A stretch of 64,000 nucleotides of DNA from NCBI RefSeq assembly GCF_004210375.1, contig NC_134825.1, positions 9,858,001 to 9,922,000 of the forward strand. Direction: 5' to 3'. The notes under the pieces are model-generated. The model saw only the letters and a program-made list of their open reading frames with translations. It was not told the DNA's origin and ran no database searches. This stretch comes from Tachypleus tridentatus. Lineage: Eukaryota > Arthropoda > Merostomata > Xiphosura > Limulidae. The translations under genes were made by a program, and so were the position numbers. This document shows positions 50,318 through 61,985 of the stretch, piece by piece; position 1 is the first letter of the stretch, and the number at the start of each line of letters is the position of its first letter.

Positions 50318-50428
50318 TCGGTTTTGTTTTTAAGTGCAAAGTTGTACTATGAGCTGTCTGTACTGTGTGTACGATATGTATAGGATCATTATAAGCTCCT
50401 AGTTTTAACACTGATGACTCAGGGGTAG
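50318..50428 (-). mobile_element. Family 2 SINE copy, diverged
   Basis: Plus-strand order ggttttgtttttaagtgcaaag, ttgtactatgagctgtctg, tactgtgtgtacgatatgta and agttttaacactgatgactcagggg follows family 2 on the minus strand, with many changes. Confidence 0.6.
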
Positions 50429-50792
50429 TCTGTAACTGTTGACTAATTTTAGAGTTCGAAATTTATTAAAGTAACAAAAGGGGTCTACATGTAAATTATT
50501 TTTTTTCAAATTACACATTACCACACTTAACAATGAGATATCACTTTAGCAAATAAAACAATACCACAATGTGATGATATTCGATTGGTTGTTATGTACT
50601 ATAAAATTATGTAAGACGTTACTATGATGGTACTCTATTGGTCATCATTCTTATACACTGTTAAATCACGCAATGCAGTTACTTAATTATGTTCTTTTGG
50701 CTTCTAATACATCACTTAACATTTTAATATAATGATGTTTTAATGGTTGCCGCATACTATTAAGTCATGTGCCGTGTTAATATTATAATGTT

Positions 50793-51050
50793 CTGGTTTG
50801 TTTAGAATTTCGCACAAATCTAAAGTGTGCTATCTGCGCTAGCTTTCCCTAATTTAGCAGTGCAAGACTAGAAAGAAGGCAGTTAGTCATCAACATCCAC
50901 CGCCAACTCTTGAGCTACTCTTTTAGTAGGATTGATCGTAACATTATAACACCCCTAATGCTGAAAGGGCTAGCATGTTTGATGTGACGGGGATTCGAAC
51001 CCGCGATCCTCAGATTACGAGTCGAGCGCCTTTACCACTTGGTTATGCCC
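50793..51050 (-). mobile_element. Family 1 SINE (subfamily A)
   Basis: Minus-strand copy with an intact B box (plus reading ggggattcgaacccgcg) and head to gttatgccca. A small internal deletion removes the ccaacgaatag part of the body (ctcttttagtaggattg). Confidence 0.9.
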
Positions 51051-52089
51051 ATCTAGAATCGGCCACACGTTAATTAAGTGACATGCAAAAGACAGACACA
51101 GTTTCCAGATATGTGACTTGTTTGTGAGGTTAGGTCAGGTTGCTAGAACTTAATGGCTGTCTGTGACGATTTCTGAGATTTCTACATAACCCAAACATTT
51201 GCACTGACTACTTTTTTATAAGCTTAGCAACCGAATCAACTGATATGTTAATTTGTGAATATTAAAGGTGCACATTAGGCGAAATAAAGAGATTTAAAAT
51301 TTCTAACATAAAAACAAAACAAACGAAAACAACTGTTTCTATTAGAAGACACAATATATGCTTTGATGCAAGAGACATTAATATATATAGTTTGATTTTA
51401 ACTTTTGAGACATCTTTAAAATATTCATGCCATAAAACAGCTTGAATACCAATCACTTGGTATGAATAATTTAATAAAGATGGAAAGTGTTTGCAGAGTT
51501 TCGTCTTTCATGATAACCTTTGGAAAGCTGAGGAAACTCATAAAATGTTTTGTTTGTTGAACACCAGACTTAGCACATTTTACATTCTGTTTCTATTTTT
51601 TATTCAATTAAAAGTGCAAACCGTTAGGACTGACCATGATCCGATAAAAATTATTTGGGCCTTGTTGTGGTTAAACAAATCTACGCCTTATATTTAGTCA
51701 AAATTAAAGTTCATATGTAGCAGGTTTAGGTGACATTTCAAAGTTTACGAGTGTATGGGGTAGATTTCTGATTTTTTGCAAGAGAAATAAACTTCTATGA
51801 TAATAATTTACAAACACGTACTTTAGTCATAACGTAAGGTTAACGTTTCACCATTGTGGTTGAAATCCTAATTGAACGTCGATGGACAAGGGTGAGTGAC
51901 ATGAAAGACGTGGTTTTTAATTCGTTTTGAGAATTGCGTTTATTTATTGAGTAAATTGAGAAAGAGGAAAGAGCTAATGTAACTTGAATACTGGTGTATA
52001 AGTCATCTCCTAAGATAACTATTATAGATGTTCCATGAATCATTTCTTCCATTTTCAGATATCCTCTCTTGGTTCACTTTCACACTTCT
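51051..52089. other. Unique sequence
   Basis: About 1 kb with no gene recognised. Several open frames of 64-70 codons on both strands are not distinctive. Confidence 0.4.
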
Positions 52090-52640
52090 TTCTTTTTTAA
52101 AATTGTTCTCTGTTGCCTTCCTACCTCTTCAACATAGCTTAATTGTTTTAAGTCACTCCTGTAACTTAGTGACTCTCCTAAATAGGTTAATTGTTTAAAA
52201 CAACACCACTTGTTTCCTTCTCCCTCGGGCCCAGCATGGCCAAGCGTGTTAAGGCGTGGGACTCGTAATCTGAGGGTCCGCGGTTCGCATCCCCATCGCG
52301 CCAAACATGCTCGCCCTTTCAGCCGTGGGGGCGTTATAATGTTACAACCAATCCCACTATTCGTTGGTAAAAGAATAGCTGAAGAGTTGGCGGTGAGTGG
52401 TGATGACTAGCTGCCTTCCCTCTAGTCTTACACTGTTAAATTAGGAACGGCTAGCACAGATATCCCTCGAGTAGCTTTGTGCGAAATTCAAAAACAAACA
52501 AACCTTCTCCCTCTTTAACTAAGTAAAATATTGTAAATAGCTTCTGTGGTTTTCATATTCAAGATAACTGTTTTATGTATCACTTTAGCTGGCCTACACC
52601 TAACGCCTATGTCAACTGTTTTAAATGGCTGCCGTTTTAA
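52090..52640. repeat. Decayed copies of the 43-bp array family, split by a SINE
   Basis: Either side of the SINE at 52,227-52,502, words such as ttgccttcctacctcttcaa, agcttaattg, cactcctgtaac, ctcctaaataggttaattg and cctttaactaag-type pieces follow the order of the 43-bp minisatellite at 56.6-58.1 kb, especially its decayed left edge. I infer a common origin. Confidence 0.5.
52216..52513 (+). mobile_element. Family 1 SINE (subfamily B) with perfect 11-bp target-site duplication
   Basis: Element 52,227-52,502, flanked by ccttctccctc at 52,216-52,226 and 52,503-52,513. It has the subfamily B head (ggccaagcgtgttaaggcg), ggttcgcatccccatcgcgcc, and tail gtgcgaaattcaaaaacaaac. It is close to the consensus implied by the other copies, so a young insertion. 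Confidence 0.95.
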
Positions 52641-53240
52641 AATAATCTATCTTGCAAAGTTGACTGTCTTCAATAAACCTCGTATCTATCATTCTGATTT
52701 CTAAGTGTTTATTTTATCATTGAGCACGTGAATTTCTGAAATATTATCTCTCCTATCTTTGCTTCTCAGAGTACCATTCTCTTTGATCTTTGTTTATTTC
52801 TTCTTCGAGTTCCATTAGGTCCTCATTTAACTGCTTTAATCGTGATTCTTTCTAGGTTGACGACCTTATGAAGACGGATACGGAAATCTTTCACACGTAT
52901 ACAGAAATCTTTCATACGTTGAACATGAACAGCTTCAAAGATTGTTTTTGGAAGTCTGTTTTCAAATTTTACAAATATGCCACATACACACTTTTATTGC
53001 CGTATAGAACTAGCGTTCTAAGTATATAGATGAACCTAGGTGTGGATGCGTTTGATAACATTCCTGTGGTATTAGTTGCTTTTTTAGGTCTGTTATTGAG
53101 TTCTGTTTCAAGTGATGTGTTTCTAATCACTCTGTCAAAATATTCAACATTGTTTACTTATTGTGCTATTTTATTGTTAAGGATGATTTGTACATTTTCG
53201 GTTGTTATATTTGTCTTATTTATGTTCAAACTTGTACCAA

Positions 53241-53462
53241 CTTTTTTGCAAGTTTATCCAAGTCATTTAATAAACCTAGCAGTGACTTCAAAGTTTCAGT
53301 TAAAATAACAACATCATCAAATAATCTAAATCAGAAAATTTTCATCATCAACTTCTTTGCAAATTTATCCAAGTCATTTAATAAACCTAGCAGTGACTTC
53401 AAAGTTTCAGTTAAAATAACAACATCATCAAATGATCTAAATCAGATAAATATTCATCATCA
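53241..53462. repeat. In-frame 111-bp tandem duplication inside the reverse transcriptase
   Basis: 53,241-53,351 and 53,352-53,462 are near-identical (tatccaagtcatttaataaa, ctagcagtgacttcaaag, ttaaaataacaacatcatc occur in both). The offset is 111 bp, 37 codons, and each copy contains the DD of the catalytic motif on the minus strand. Confidence 0.93.
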
Positions 53463-53734
53463 ATCCATGGAATACCTCTTTGCTTACCTTGGACTGTTCT
53501 CTTTATTATATAATCCTTCAAACACACAAACAACATCCACTGGTACATCTGAAAGCTTTCTCTGTTCTACAGTTTGTCATCCAGTTTAGTTTTGTATTGA
53601 TTTTAAAATGGTAGATATGAGGATGATTCCTCTTCAGTTTTCCAACTGTCATAAGTCCTCTCTCATTAGTACTTTTATAAAACTTCCATCTATATCATCT
53701 CCATATGTTATTCAACAATTTCAAAAAGATTCTC

Positions 53735-54470
53735 ATTGTATAGTTATTATCTGTTTAATTATTGTATAGTCATTATCTGTTTAATTGTTGTATAGTTATT
53801 ATCTGTTTAATTGTTGTATAGTTATTATCTGTTTAGTTATTGTATAGTTATTATCTGCTTAATTATTGTATAGTTATTATATGTTTAATTATTGTATAGT
53901 TATTATCTGTTTAATTGTTGTATAGTTATTATCTGTTTAGTTATTGTATAGTTATTATCTGCTTAATTATTGTATAGTTATTATCTGTTTAATTATTGTA
54001 TAGTCATTATCTGTTTAATTGTTATATAGTTATTATCTGTTTAGTTATTGTATAGTTATTATCTGCTTAATTATTGTATAGTTATTATCTGTTTAATTGT
54101 TGTATAGTTATTATCTGTTTAATTGTTGTAGAGTTATTATCCGCTTAATTATTGTATAGTTATTATCTGTTTAATAATTGTATAGTTATTATCTGTTTAA
54201 TTGTTGCATAGTTATTATCTGTTTAGTTATTGTATAGTTATTATCTGTTTAATTATTGTATAGTCATTATCTGTTTAATTATTATATAGTCATTATCTGT
54301 TTAGTATTTGTATAGTTATTATCTGCTTAATTATTGTATAGTTATTATCTGTTTAATTGTTGTATAGTTATTATCTGTTTAATTGTTGTATAGTTATTAT
54401 CCGCTTAATTATTGTATAGTTATTATCTGTTTAGTTATTGTATAGTTATTATCTGTTTAATTATTTTACC
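53735..54470. repeat. 24-bp minisatellite within the retrotransposon relic
   Basis: About 30 units of ttgtatagttattatctgtt plus taat, with variants gtcatt, ctgcttaa, gtttagtt. It separates the fingers segment from the palm segment of the reverse transcriptase, so it either replaced or expanded from element sequence. Confidence 0.95.
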
Positions 54471-54627
54471 TGCAGCCTCAGCAGTTCCAATTTTTTAGTT
54501 TTCTAATTCTCTTCTTTGTTACCTCGATGCAAGTTGCATTTATTTCTATATTCAGTTCACTTGCAGATTTGTCCGAGGGTTGCCCTTTCCCAACTTCTAG
54601 TCTATCTGTAGTATTTCTTCCATTTCG

Positions 54628-54715
54628 ACACAATACTTATCTAACCTGTTATCTCAACACAATACCTATCTAACCTGTTATCTCAACACAATACCTATAT
54701 ACCCTGTTATCTTTA
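54628..54715. repeat. 28-bp tandem triplet
   Basis: Three copies of acacaatacctatctaac plus ctgttatctca, the last changed to tataccctgttatcttta. Confidence 0.85.
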
Positions 54716-55249
54716 CTCTATTACAATTTATAAATGGTAAATTCATCATTAATCTTCCAATGCCTGTGATCTCCTGGATAAATGACTGAGTTTCCCTGAC
54801 AATGTGATCTTTCCTTCTTGTAATTTTCTGATCGGGTTTAGCAGCGGGGTTTAATAATATTTTTACTTGTATCTTGTTGCTAGTCTTGTAACTTCTTTCA
54901 ACAAGTTCAATATTTGATCCATTCGTATTATAATTAGTAAGAAACTTTATTTATTGTGTTGTTTTTCAGTTTGTCTCTGTACTCTAACTACTTACGTTTC
55001 GTCGAATACCAGACTATTCTTCACTGAAAAATATTTCTCAAACTTTCTTATACGTTTTACACATTTCGTGTTTGAAATTCAATTGTGCTTTTACATTACT
55101 CATAATGTTTCTCTTTACAAATTTGTCTTCTTTGAAAATATGTTCAAATCTTTGAATGAACTTTGCACACACTTAGCATTTGTTTATAACAACTATTACA
55201 GCTGTATTTTATATAATACTTTATCCATGAAACGTCTTTGAAAGGTTAA
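54716..55249. other. Unique sequence
   Basis: May include more of the retrotransposon relic on the minus strand, but I cannot recognise a motif. A 95-codon plus frame at 54,954-55,241 is unrecognised. Confidence 0.35.
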
Positions 55250-55310
55250 TCGTTACACCTAAGTTAGTAGCTATGTCTAAGTTGGTAGTTATGCCTAAGT
55301 TAGTAGCTAT
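55250..55310. repeat. Left part of the 18-bp (54-bp) array
   Basis: aagttagtagctatgtct and aagttggtagttatgcct units, continued to the right of the SINE. Confidence 0.85.
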
Positions 55311-55594
55311 ATCTGTTTGTTTGTTTGTTTTTGAATTTCGCACAAAGCTACTCGAGGGCTATCTGTGCTAGCCGTCCCTAATTTTGCAGTGTAAGACCAG
55401 AAAGAAGGCAGCTAGTCATCACCACCCACCGCCAACTCTTGGGCTACTCTTTTGCCAACGAATAGTGGGATTGACCGTCACATTTTAACGCCCCCACGGC
55501 TGAAAAGGCGAGCATGTTTGGCGCTACGGGGATGCGAACCCGCGACCCTCGGATTACGAGTCGCACGCCTTAACGCGCTTGGCTATGCCGGGCT
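55311..55594 (-). mobile_element. Family 1 SINE (subfamily B) inserted in the 18-bp array
   Basis: Starts with ctgtttgtttgtttgttttt, has gcacaaagctactcgagg, a full body, gatgcgaacccgcgaccc and the head tggctatgccgggct. Array sequence tagctat lies on both sides and probably includes the target-site duplication. Near consensus, so young. Confidence 0.94.
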
Positions 55595-55885
55595 ATAGCT
55601 ATGTCTAAGTTGGTAGTTATGCCTAAGTTAGTTGTTATACTCATGTTAGTAGTTATTTCTAAGTTAATAGTTATGCCTAAGTTAGTTGTTATACTCATGT
55701 TAGTAGTTATGTCTAAGTTAATAGTTATGCCTAAGTTAGTTGTTATACTCATGTTAGTAGTTATGTCTAAGTTAATAGTTATGCCTAAGTTAGTTGTTAT
55801 AATCATGTTAGTAGTTATGTCTAAGTTAGTTGTTATACTCATGTTAGTAGTTATGTCTAAGTTAATAGTTATGCCTAAGGATTGG
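55595..55885. repeat. 18-bp minisatellite with 54-bp higher-order unit
   Basis: Basic unit aagttagtagttatgtct. Three variants (gttgttatactcatgtta, gtagttatgtctaagtta, atagttatgcctaagtta) cycle as a 54-bp block. Because 18 is a multiple of three, both strands stay open (96 codons plus, 140 codons minus with a hexapeptide theme ITTNLD/ITTNMS). Probably not coding. Confidence 0.93.
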
Positions 55886-56589
55886 ATGTAAATGGTTTTG
55901 CTATCAAGAATTTGATGGACGTGTTTCTCAATTTTTCTTCTAAAAGGAACTGAATACATCATATTAGAACACGTTACATTCACAGAATTCAATTATTACC
56001 ATTACAATATACGTATTTATAAAGATGGATCAAGTAGTGGAGATAATTTCCAGAAACTGTATGTTAATAAAGTACAAGAGAAAGCCGGTAACGTTCGAAC
56101 TGAACCAGTAAGGAACAGAAATAGTCATTGGTGAATTCACATAGAAAATATTTTTTCCATTGTACAACTGTCAAGTCTCAGGGATCTCTAAAATACTTTA
56201 ACCAATGATAAAGAGAATCAACAAAAAGTAGATAAGTGCTCGAAATAAATTTTTTGAGAACTTTCAAAACTGTGAACACTTTTAACACTTGTGCATTTAA
56301 TAAGTAAAAAAATAATTCTGATTATAAAAGTCTTGGAACGTGTTCTGTAATCGTGAATATGTGGATGCTAACTTGTGTTTTTATAATGGATGTTACAGTA
56401 GATATAAAAAGTCTCCCGACTAGAAAGGTTTATGAAAATTGATTACTGATAAAATGTTACATTTATCGTATACTGATTTGGATATATGGATATTTTGCAA
56501 AGGATATTCAACCATGTTGTTTAAAACAACTGAGATTGTTAGACACTTCTACCATATAGCTACGTTAACTGTATTCAGTAACTAATGTT
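55886..56589. other. Unique AT-rich stretch
   Basis: No gene or repeat recognised. Confidence 0.4.
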
Positions 56590-58085
56590 ATTCTCCAACA
56601 CCTTTAATTAATTTAAGTAGCCCCTGTAACTTTCCTAGCTAGGTTAAGCGTTTTAATTCAATGATATTATTTCTCTTATTCTGTTGTATACCTACATTAG
56701 ATAATTAACTAGCTGATTCTGCTTCCCTCTCTCACCTAGCTAAGTTAACTGACATTATCTGTTGCTTCCCTTCCTCTTCAATTTACGTAAGTAATAGTCC
56801 CTATTACTTCCCTATCCTTCCTATTTAACTGACAAGCTCTGTTACTTCCCTTCCTCTCCTAGCTAGATTAACTGACAATTTCCATTATTTCCCTCCCTCT
56901 TCTAGCTAAGTTAACTGACAGTCCCCATTACTTCCCTTCCTCACCTAGTTAAGTTACCTGACAGTCCCCATTACTTCCCTCCCTCACCTAGCTAAGTTAA
57001 CAGACACTCCCCATTACTTCCTTCTCTCCTAGCTAAGTTAACTGACAGTCTCCATTATTTCCTTCCCTCTCCTAGCTAACTTAACTGACAGTTCTCATTA
57101 CTTCCCTCCCTCACCTAGCTAATTTAACTGACAGTCCCCATTACTTCCCTCCCTCACCTAGCTAAGTTAACAGACAGTCCGCATTACTTCCTCCTCTCCT
57201 AGCTAAGTTATCTGACAGTCCCCATTATTTCCTTTCCTCTCCAAGCTAAGTTAACTGAAGGTCCCCATTACTTCCCTCCCTCACCTAGCTAAGTTAACAG
57301 ACAGTCCGCATTACTTCCTCCTCTCCTAGCTAAGTTACCTGACAGTCCCCATTGTTTCCTTTCCTCTCCAAGCTAAGTTAACTGACAGTCCCCATTACTT
57401 CCCTCCCTCACCTAGCTAAGTTAACTGACAGTTCCCATTACTTCCCTCCCTCACCTAGCTAAGTTAACTGACAGTCCCCATTACTTCCCTTTCTCACCTA
57501 GCTAAGTTAACAGACAGTCCGCATTACTTCCTCCTCTCCTAGCTAAGTTACCTGACAGTCCCCATTATTTCCTTTCCTCTCCAAGCTAAGTTAACTGACA
57601 GTTCCCATTACTTCCTCCTCTCCTAGCTAAGTTAACTGACAGTTCCCATTACTTCCCTCCCTCACCTAGCTAATTTAACTGACAGTCCCCATTATTTCCT
57701 TTCCTCTCCAAGCTAAGTTAACTGACAGTCCCCATTACTTCCCTCCCTCACCTAGCTAAGTTAACTGACAGTCCCCATTACTTCCCTTTCTCACCTAGCT
57801 AAGTTAACTGATAGTTCCTATTACTTCCCTTCCTCTTCGAGTTAAATTAACTGACAGTTCCCATTACTTCCTCCTCTCCTAGCTAAGTTAACTGACAGTT
57901 CCCATTATTTCGTTCCCTCTCCTAGCTAAGTTAACTGACAGTTCCCATTACTTCCCTCCCTCACCTAGCTAAGTTAACTGACAGTCCCCATTACTTCCCT
58001 TTCTCACCTAGCTAAGTTAACTGACAGTTTTCATTACTTTCCTCCCTCTCCTAGCTAAGTTAACAAGTAGTATCAGTTGCTTCCT
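56590..58085. repeat. 43-bp pyrimidine-rich minisatellite
   Basis: About 34 units of cttccctccctcacctagct plus aagttaactgacagtccccatta. Period 43 bp, measured at 57,131 and 57,174. The left 250 bp are decayed. The plus strand of each unit has a C/T run of about 13 bases. Blocks of 3-5 units recur (for example cagacagtccgcattacttc with cctcctctcc), showing higher-order duplication. Confidence 0.95.
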
Positions 58086-58092
58086 TTATAGT

Positions 58093-58320
58093 TTGTACTT
58101 AACTTCTACTTTTCCTATGAAAGTTAGCTGGTTAGTACAGCTACTGTTAATTCTTATCGTTACCAGATCTGCCTGTGTATTTTTACTTCCCACACTTCCT
58201 ATGAAAGTTAACTGGTCAGTACAACTACTGTTAATTCTTATTGTTACCAGATCTGCCTGTGTATTTTTACTTCTTACACTTCCTATGAAAGTTAAGTCTT
58301 TAGTACAGCTGTTGCCGATT
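58093..58320. repeat. 84-bp tandem repeat, about 2.5 copies
   Basis: tcctatgaaagtta recurs at 58,113, 58,197 and 58,281. The unit is 84 bp, so a 107-codon plus frame (58,093-58,416) shows a 28-residue hydrophobic repeat. Shared words with the preceding array (agttaactgg, cttcc) suggest an offshoot of it. I do not consider it a gene. Confidence 0.88.
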
Positions 58321-59082
58321 CATTCACAATGCTTCTTTAGTACAGCTGTTAGTATTGATTTATTTGTGCTTTTATCAGATATTTTAAATTTGTGTGTTCG
58401 TACCATGAGCACATAAAGATATCTAACAAAGACAACCTTACAAATACGGAAAATACGGTTTTCAAAATTTAAACATGAGGTTATCATAAGTTTTTTCACA
58501 TGTTAAAGAACTGTTATAGATACTGTGAAGTTCCATGTTTATTGTTACTTTGTTATCAGCTCGATTCCAGCAAGCAAAATTCAGTGTTATATGTAAAGGT
58601 TTCCATTAGAGAGATGAATGTAAGGAGTGTCATATTTTATATTTCTGACCAACACGATCTATTGGTTCAGCTAAGCAGATACTAACCATTTCATGTCTAT
58701 TTTCTATTTTGTGGCAAACGTACGATGTGGAAAAGTCGCGAATTTCCGCAGAGACTATCTTAGAAACGTTGAGAAAATCGTCGTTTCTAACGTTGTAATG
58801 ACTGCCTTCAACTGTGGAGCACAAAATTACCAACAACGCGCTATCAGACATAGGCCTAACTTCCGGTTATCTCTCTATATATACATATCGAATGATGGCA
58901 AAACCATATTCACATAAACGTCAGGTCTTGGTTCGGCAACAGGCACATGTATAGCGGCTACCAGATGCTCATTGAATATGTTTCATTATGATAGAAATGA
59001 GATACACTATTTATCAAGTTATCCATTTAAAAACAACAACAATCTTCCACTAATCGGAAAAAAAATTTCAAATCGTCGATGG
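58321..59082. other. Unique sequence
   Basis: No gene recognised. Open frames of 61-74 codons on both strands overlap one another. Confidence 0.4.
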
Positions 59083-59326
59083 ACGATAGTGTTCGTATCC
59101 CGATCGCACCAAACAAGATCGCCCTTTCAGCCGTGGGGACGTTATAATGTGACGGTCAATCTCACTATTCGTTGGTAAAAGAGTAGCCCAAGAGTTGGCG
59201 GTGGTGGTGATGACTAGCTGCCTTCCCTCTAGTCTTACACTGCTAAATTTGAGACGGCACAGATAGCCCTCGAGTAGCTTTGCGCGAAATTCAAAAACAA
59301 ACAAACAAACAAACGACAGTGTTCGT
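59083..59326 (+). mobile_element. Family 1 SINE, 5'-truncated, with 14-bp target-site duplication
   Basis: Element 59,097-59,312 starts inside the B-box region (atcccgatcgcacc) and runs through the body to a (caaa)n tail. Flanks acgatagtgttcgt (59,083-59,096) and acgacagtgttcgt (59,313-59,326) differ at one base. This is a typical incompletely reverse-transcribed insertion. Confidence 0.93.
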
Positions 59327-61310
59327 TTTTGTAAAATTACAGTTTGTAAATTATCATATTACACTGAAATAAAACTTCTGCCTTGCCTTCGCTTTGCTCA
59401 TTACTGTAATTATGACGTTTCTCCACCTACCGATGGTTTCAAGTACTAATTATACAAATTATATCATTATAATAAATTTCATTGTACCTTTTACGAAGAA
59501 TTAATTGTATAAAACAATGAGAAATGAACAGATACGTAGTTTCTATTTCCATATGAAGAAATTCAGGCACATCTGTTGAAAAAAGAAAAACAACAGAAAA
59601 TTTTAAGAAGTGAAACGTAAATAAAACCAACACGAAAATAGAAATGAAATTCTAGCACTCAAATTGAAAAAGGGAATTTAATATATTAAAATAATAAATA
59701 AGTTTCGACAAACCAAATTAAAAACAGGTTTCTAGAGATTAAAATATAAAAATATCAAGAAACCGAATTGAAGATGAGATTAATAAATGAAAATAATAAA
59801 AAACAAGAATCAGAAAATCTGATCAGAAACAAAATTCAAATTCGAGAAATCGAAGTAAAGCACGAGCTTTAAGAAATGAAAATGTGGTTACGTCGTGTAA
59901 CGGTAAATACGTTTATCTAAGTAATGTCAACAAAAGAGCAAGCTACGCATCTGACTGCTAGGACTTCTGGAGAGAATGAAAATAGAAACTTTGATTTTGT
60001 GATCAACACTGGTTCAAGAACCGCTGGCCTACAGCTGAACCATTACGTCACTTCATATTATGGTCATGTTACTAGTTTGCCGTGCGGTCTAGCTTCTACT
60101 TGTCGACAGAGAAGACTACGTGCAAGATAAAACGGAAAAGAATAAAACAGTAGAAAGAAACGGTTTATAACCTACTGTTCCAGTGATTTAATTTATTATT
60201 TATAAGGAATTACGAAATAAAACAAAGCATGACACATAAAATGTGACAATTGTGACCTTCAGAGTAAACTTCGTGTTACCATCTCTGGATGTGTAAACTG
60301 AGCAAAATGATACATCAACATTGATCAAAGCAAGATACCTACATAGATCAAAGCTAACATATGTACTGTTAATGAATATAGATAAGTTGATATACAATTG
60401 CAGCTAGGTATACGAAAATTCATAAAACAATATTTTTTAGCTATTAGAGAACATTGATTCATGAGATGGTTCTTCTGGCTATTGAGAATATTCTTGGCCG
60501 TAACCCCAATAACACCAAATGTGGTTTGGTTAGCTTAGGATATTTAATGTAGTCATAAATCCATAGCTAAGCTAGTGATCTGAGATAATTATTATAACAA
60601 TAATAATGATTTAAATATATATTTACTTTAAAAGTAATAAACTTTCTAACTCGTACTCATATGAAAATTAACATACGGAAAATATACAGTAGAACGTAAT
60701 AAACTTACTTACGTTCAGGGAAAGCTCTGTAACAAGTTGTGAATAAAAACTAGTGCAAACGGTAAGTGGATAAAGTTTGAAATCTCTTTAAACCAAATGG
60801 CTCTCTTTCCGTGATTTTTTTATCACTTCCCCATTTTTACTGTACTTTAAATTGAAATGTTTTGCTTACGTATCAAATCTCCATTTCAACATCTCAAAGT
60901 AAGCTACACTAAAGCATCTAATTTACTTTAATCATTGCATTTGGCTACATTCTAAAATAGATTAAGATTTTAACGATACAACTTTAGTTTTCTACGTAGA
61001 TGGCGTGTGCTCGTTCTCGACGGACTGCCACCAGTTTTCATACATTATGACTGATGTGATAAACACTTCTGAGCACTAGCTACGTTAACCCATCTCATTT
61101 AAAGAACAATTACCGTAATATTCTTAAAGTTAGGCACATTATCATCTCGTTCTTTACACTAACTTAATCTCTAACTCAGGACTTTTGATTCTTCACCATA
61201 AACCATTGTTGTCTTGCTTTTCTCTTCCTCTCTCTACGTCATTTCTTATCAAACCAATAACTAACTTTATAAACGAATTCTCAAAACGAGCACATTCGGA
61301 TTGTATGAAT
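59327..61310. other. Unique stretch with an A-rich decayed repeat
   Basis: About 2 kb. From 59,640 to 59,890 the sequence is A-rich with loose recurrences of gaaat(t)gaaaa and aagaaa(c)cgaa words, perhaps an old array. The rest shows no gene, RNA or repeat I recognise. Confidence 0.4.
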
Positions 61311-61985
61311 ATTTCAGAACTTTATTAAGAGTTAATGACAGAGTTTGTGTTATGTGTTACTTTTAACCATTAGACTTTACTTCAGTTTCAGAACTTTATT
61401 AAGAGTTAATGGCAGAGTTTGTGTTATGTGTTACTTTTAACCATTAGACTTTACTTCAGTTTCAGAACTTTATTAAGAGTTAATGACAGAGTTTGTGTTA
61501 TGTGTTACTTTTAACCATTAGACTTTACTTCAGTTTCAGAACTTTATTAAAAGTTAATGGCAGAGTTTGTGTTATGTGTTACTTTTAACCATTAGACTTT
61601 ACTTCAGTTTCAGAACTTTATTAAGAGTTAATGACAGAGTTTGTGTTATGTGTTACTTTTAACCATTAGACTTTACTTCAGTTTCAGAACTTTATTAAGA
61701 GTTAATGGCAGAGTTTGTGTTATGTGTTACTTTTAACCATTAGACTTTACTTCAGTTTCAGAACTTTATTAAGAGTTAATGGCAGAGTTTGTGTTATGTG
61801 TTACTTTTAACCATTAGACTTTACTTCATTTTCAGAACTTTATTAAGAGTTAATGACAGAGTTTGTGTTATGTGTTACTTTTAACCATTAGACTTTACTT
61901 CAGTTTCAGAACTTTATTAACAGTTAATGACAGAGTTTGTGTTATGTGTTACTTTTAACCATTAGACTTTACTTCAGTTTCCCAC
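61311..61985. repeat. 74-bp minisatellite, nine near-identical copies
   Basis: Units of cagaactttattaagagtta, atgacagagtttgtgttatg, tgttacttttaaccattaga and ctttacttcagttt. Period 74 bp, measured at 61,389 and 61,463. The main variant is atgaca/atggca, which alternates irregularly. Confidence 0.96.

Larger units (their letters stand above)
52860..54620 (-). pseudogene. Degraded non-LTR retrotransposon reverse transcriptase
   Basis: Read on the minus strand from high to low coordinate. Near 54,490-54,530 there is a fingers-type segment VTKKRIRKLKN, followed by AEAAG in a shifted frame. After an intervening minisatellite come DYIIKRTV and GIPWIDDEYLSDLD (around 53,461-53,500). Then a damaged YADD-type motif, DDVVILTETLKSL (about 53,390-53,436), and a thumb/C-terminal segment SLETELNNRPKKA (near 53,095). 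The order matches LINE reverse transcriptases, which normally read ...GIRW...LxDLDFADDIVLL.... Frameshifts and stops are frequent. The clade is uncertain (RTE-like is my best guess). No endonuclease domain is seen. Confidence 0.75.

Noticed and set aside
58093-58416. 107-codon frame with a 28-residue hydrophobic repeat
   Set aside because: Explained by an 84-bp tandem repeat related to the adjacent array; no gene signals.
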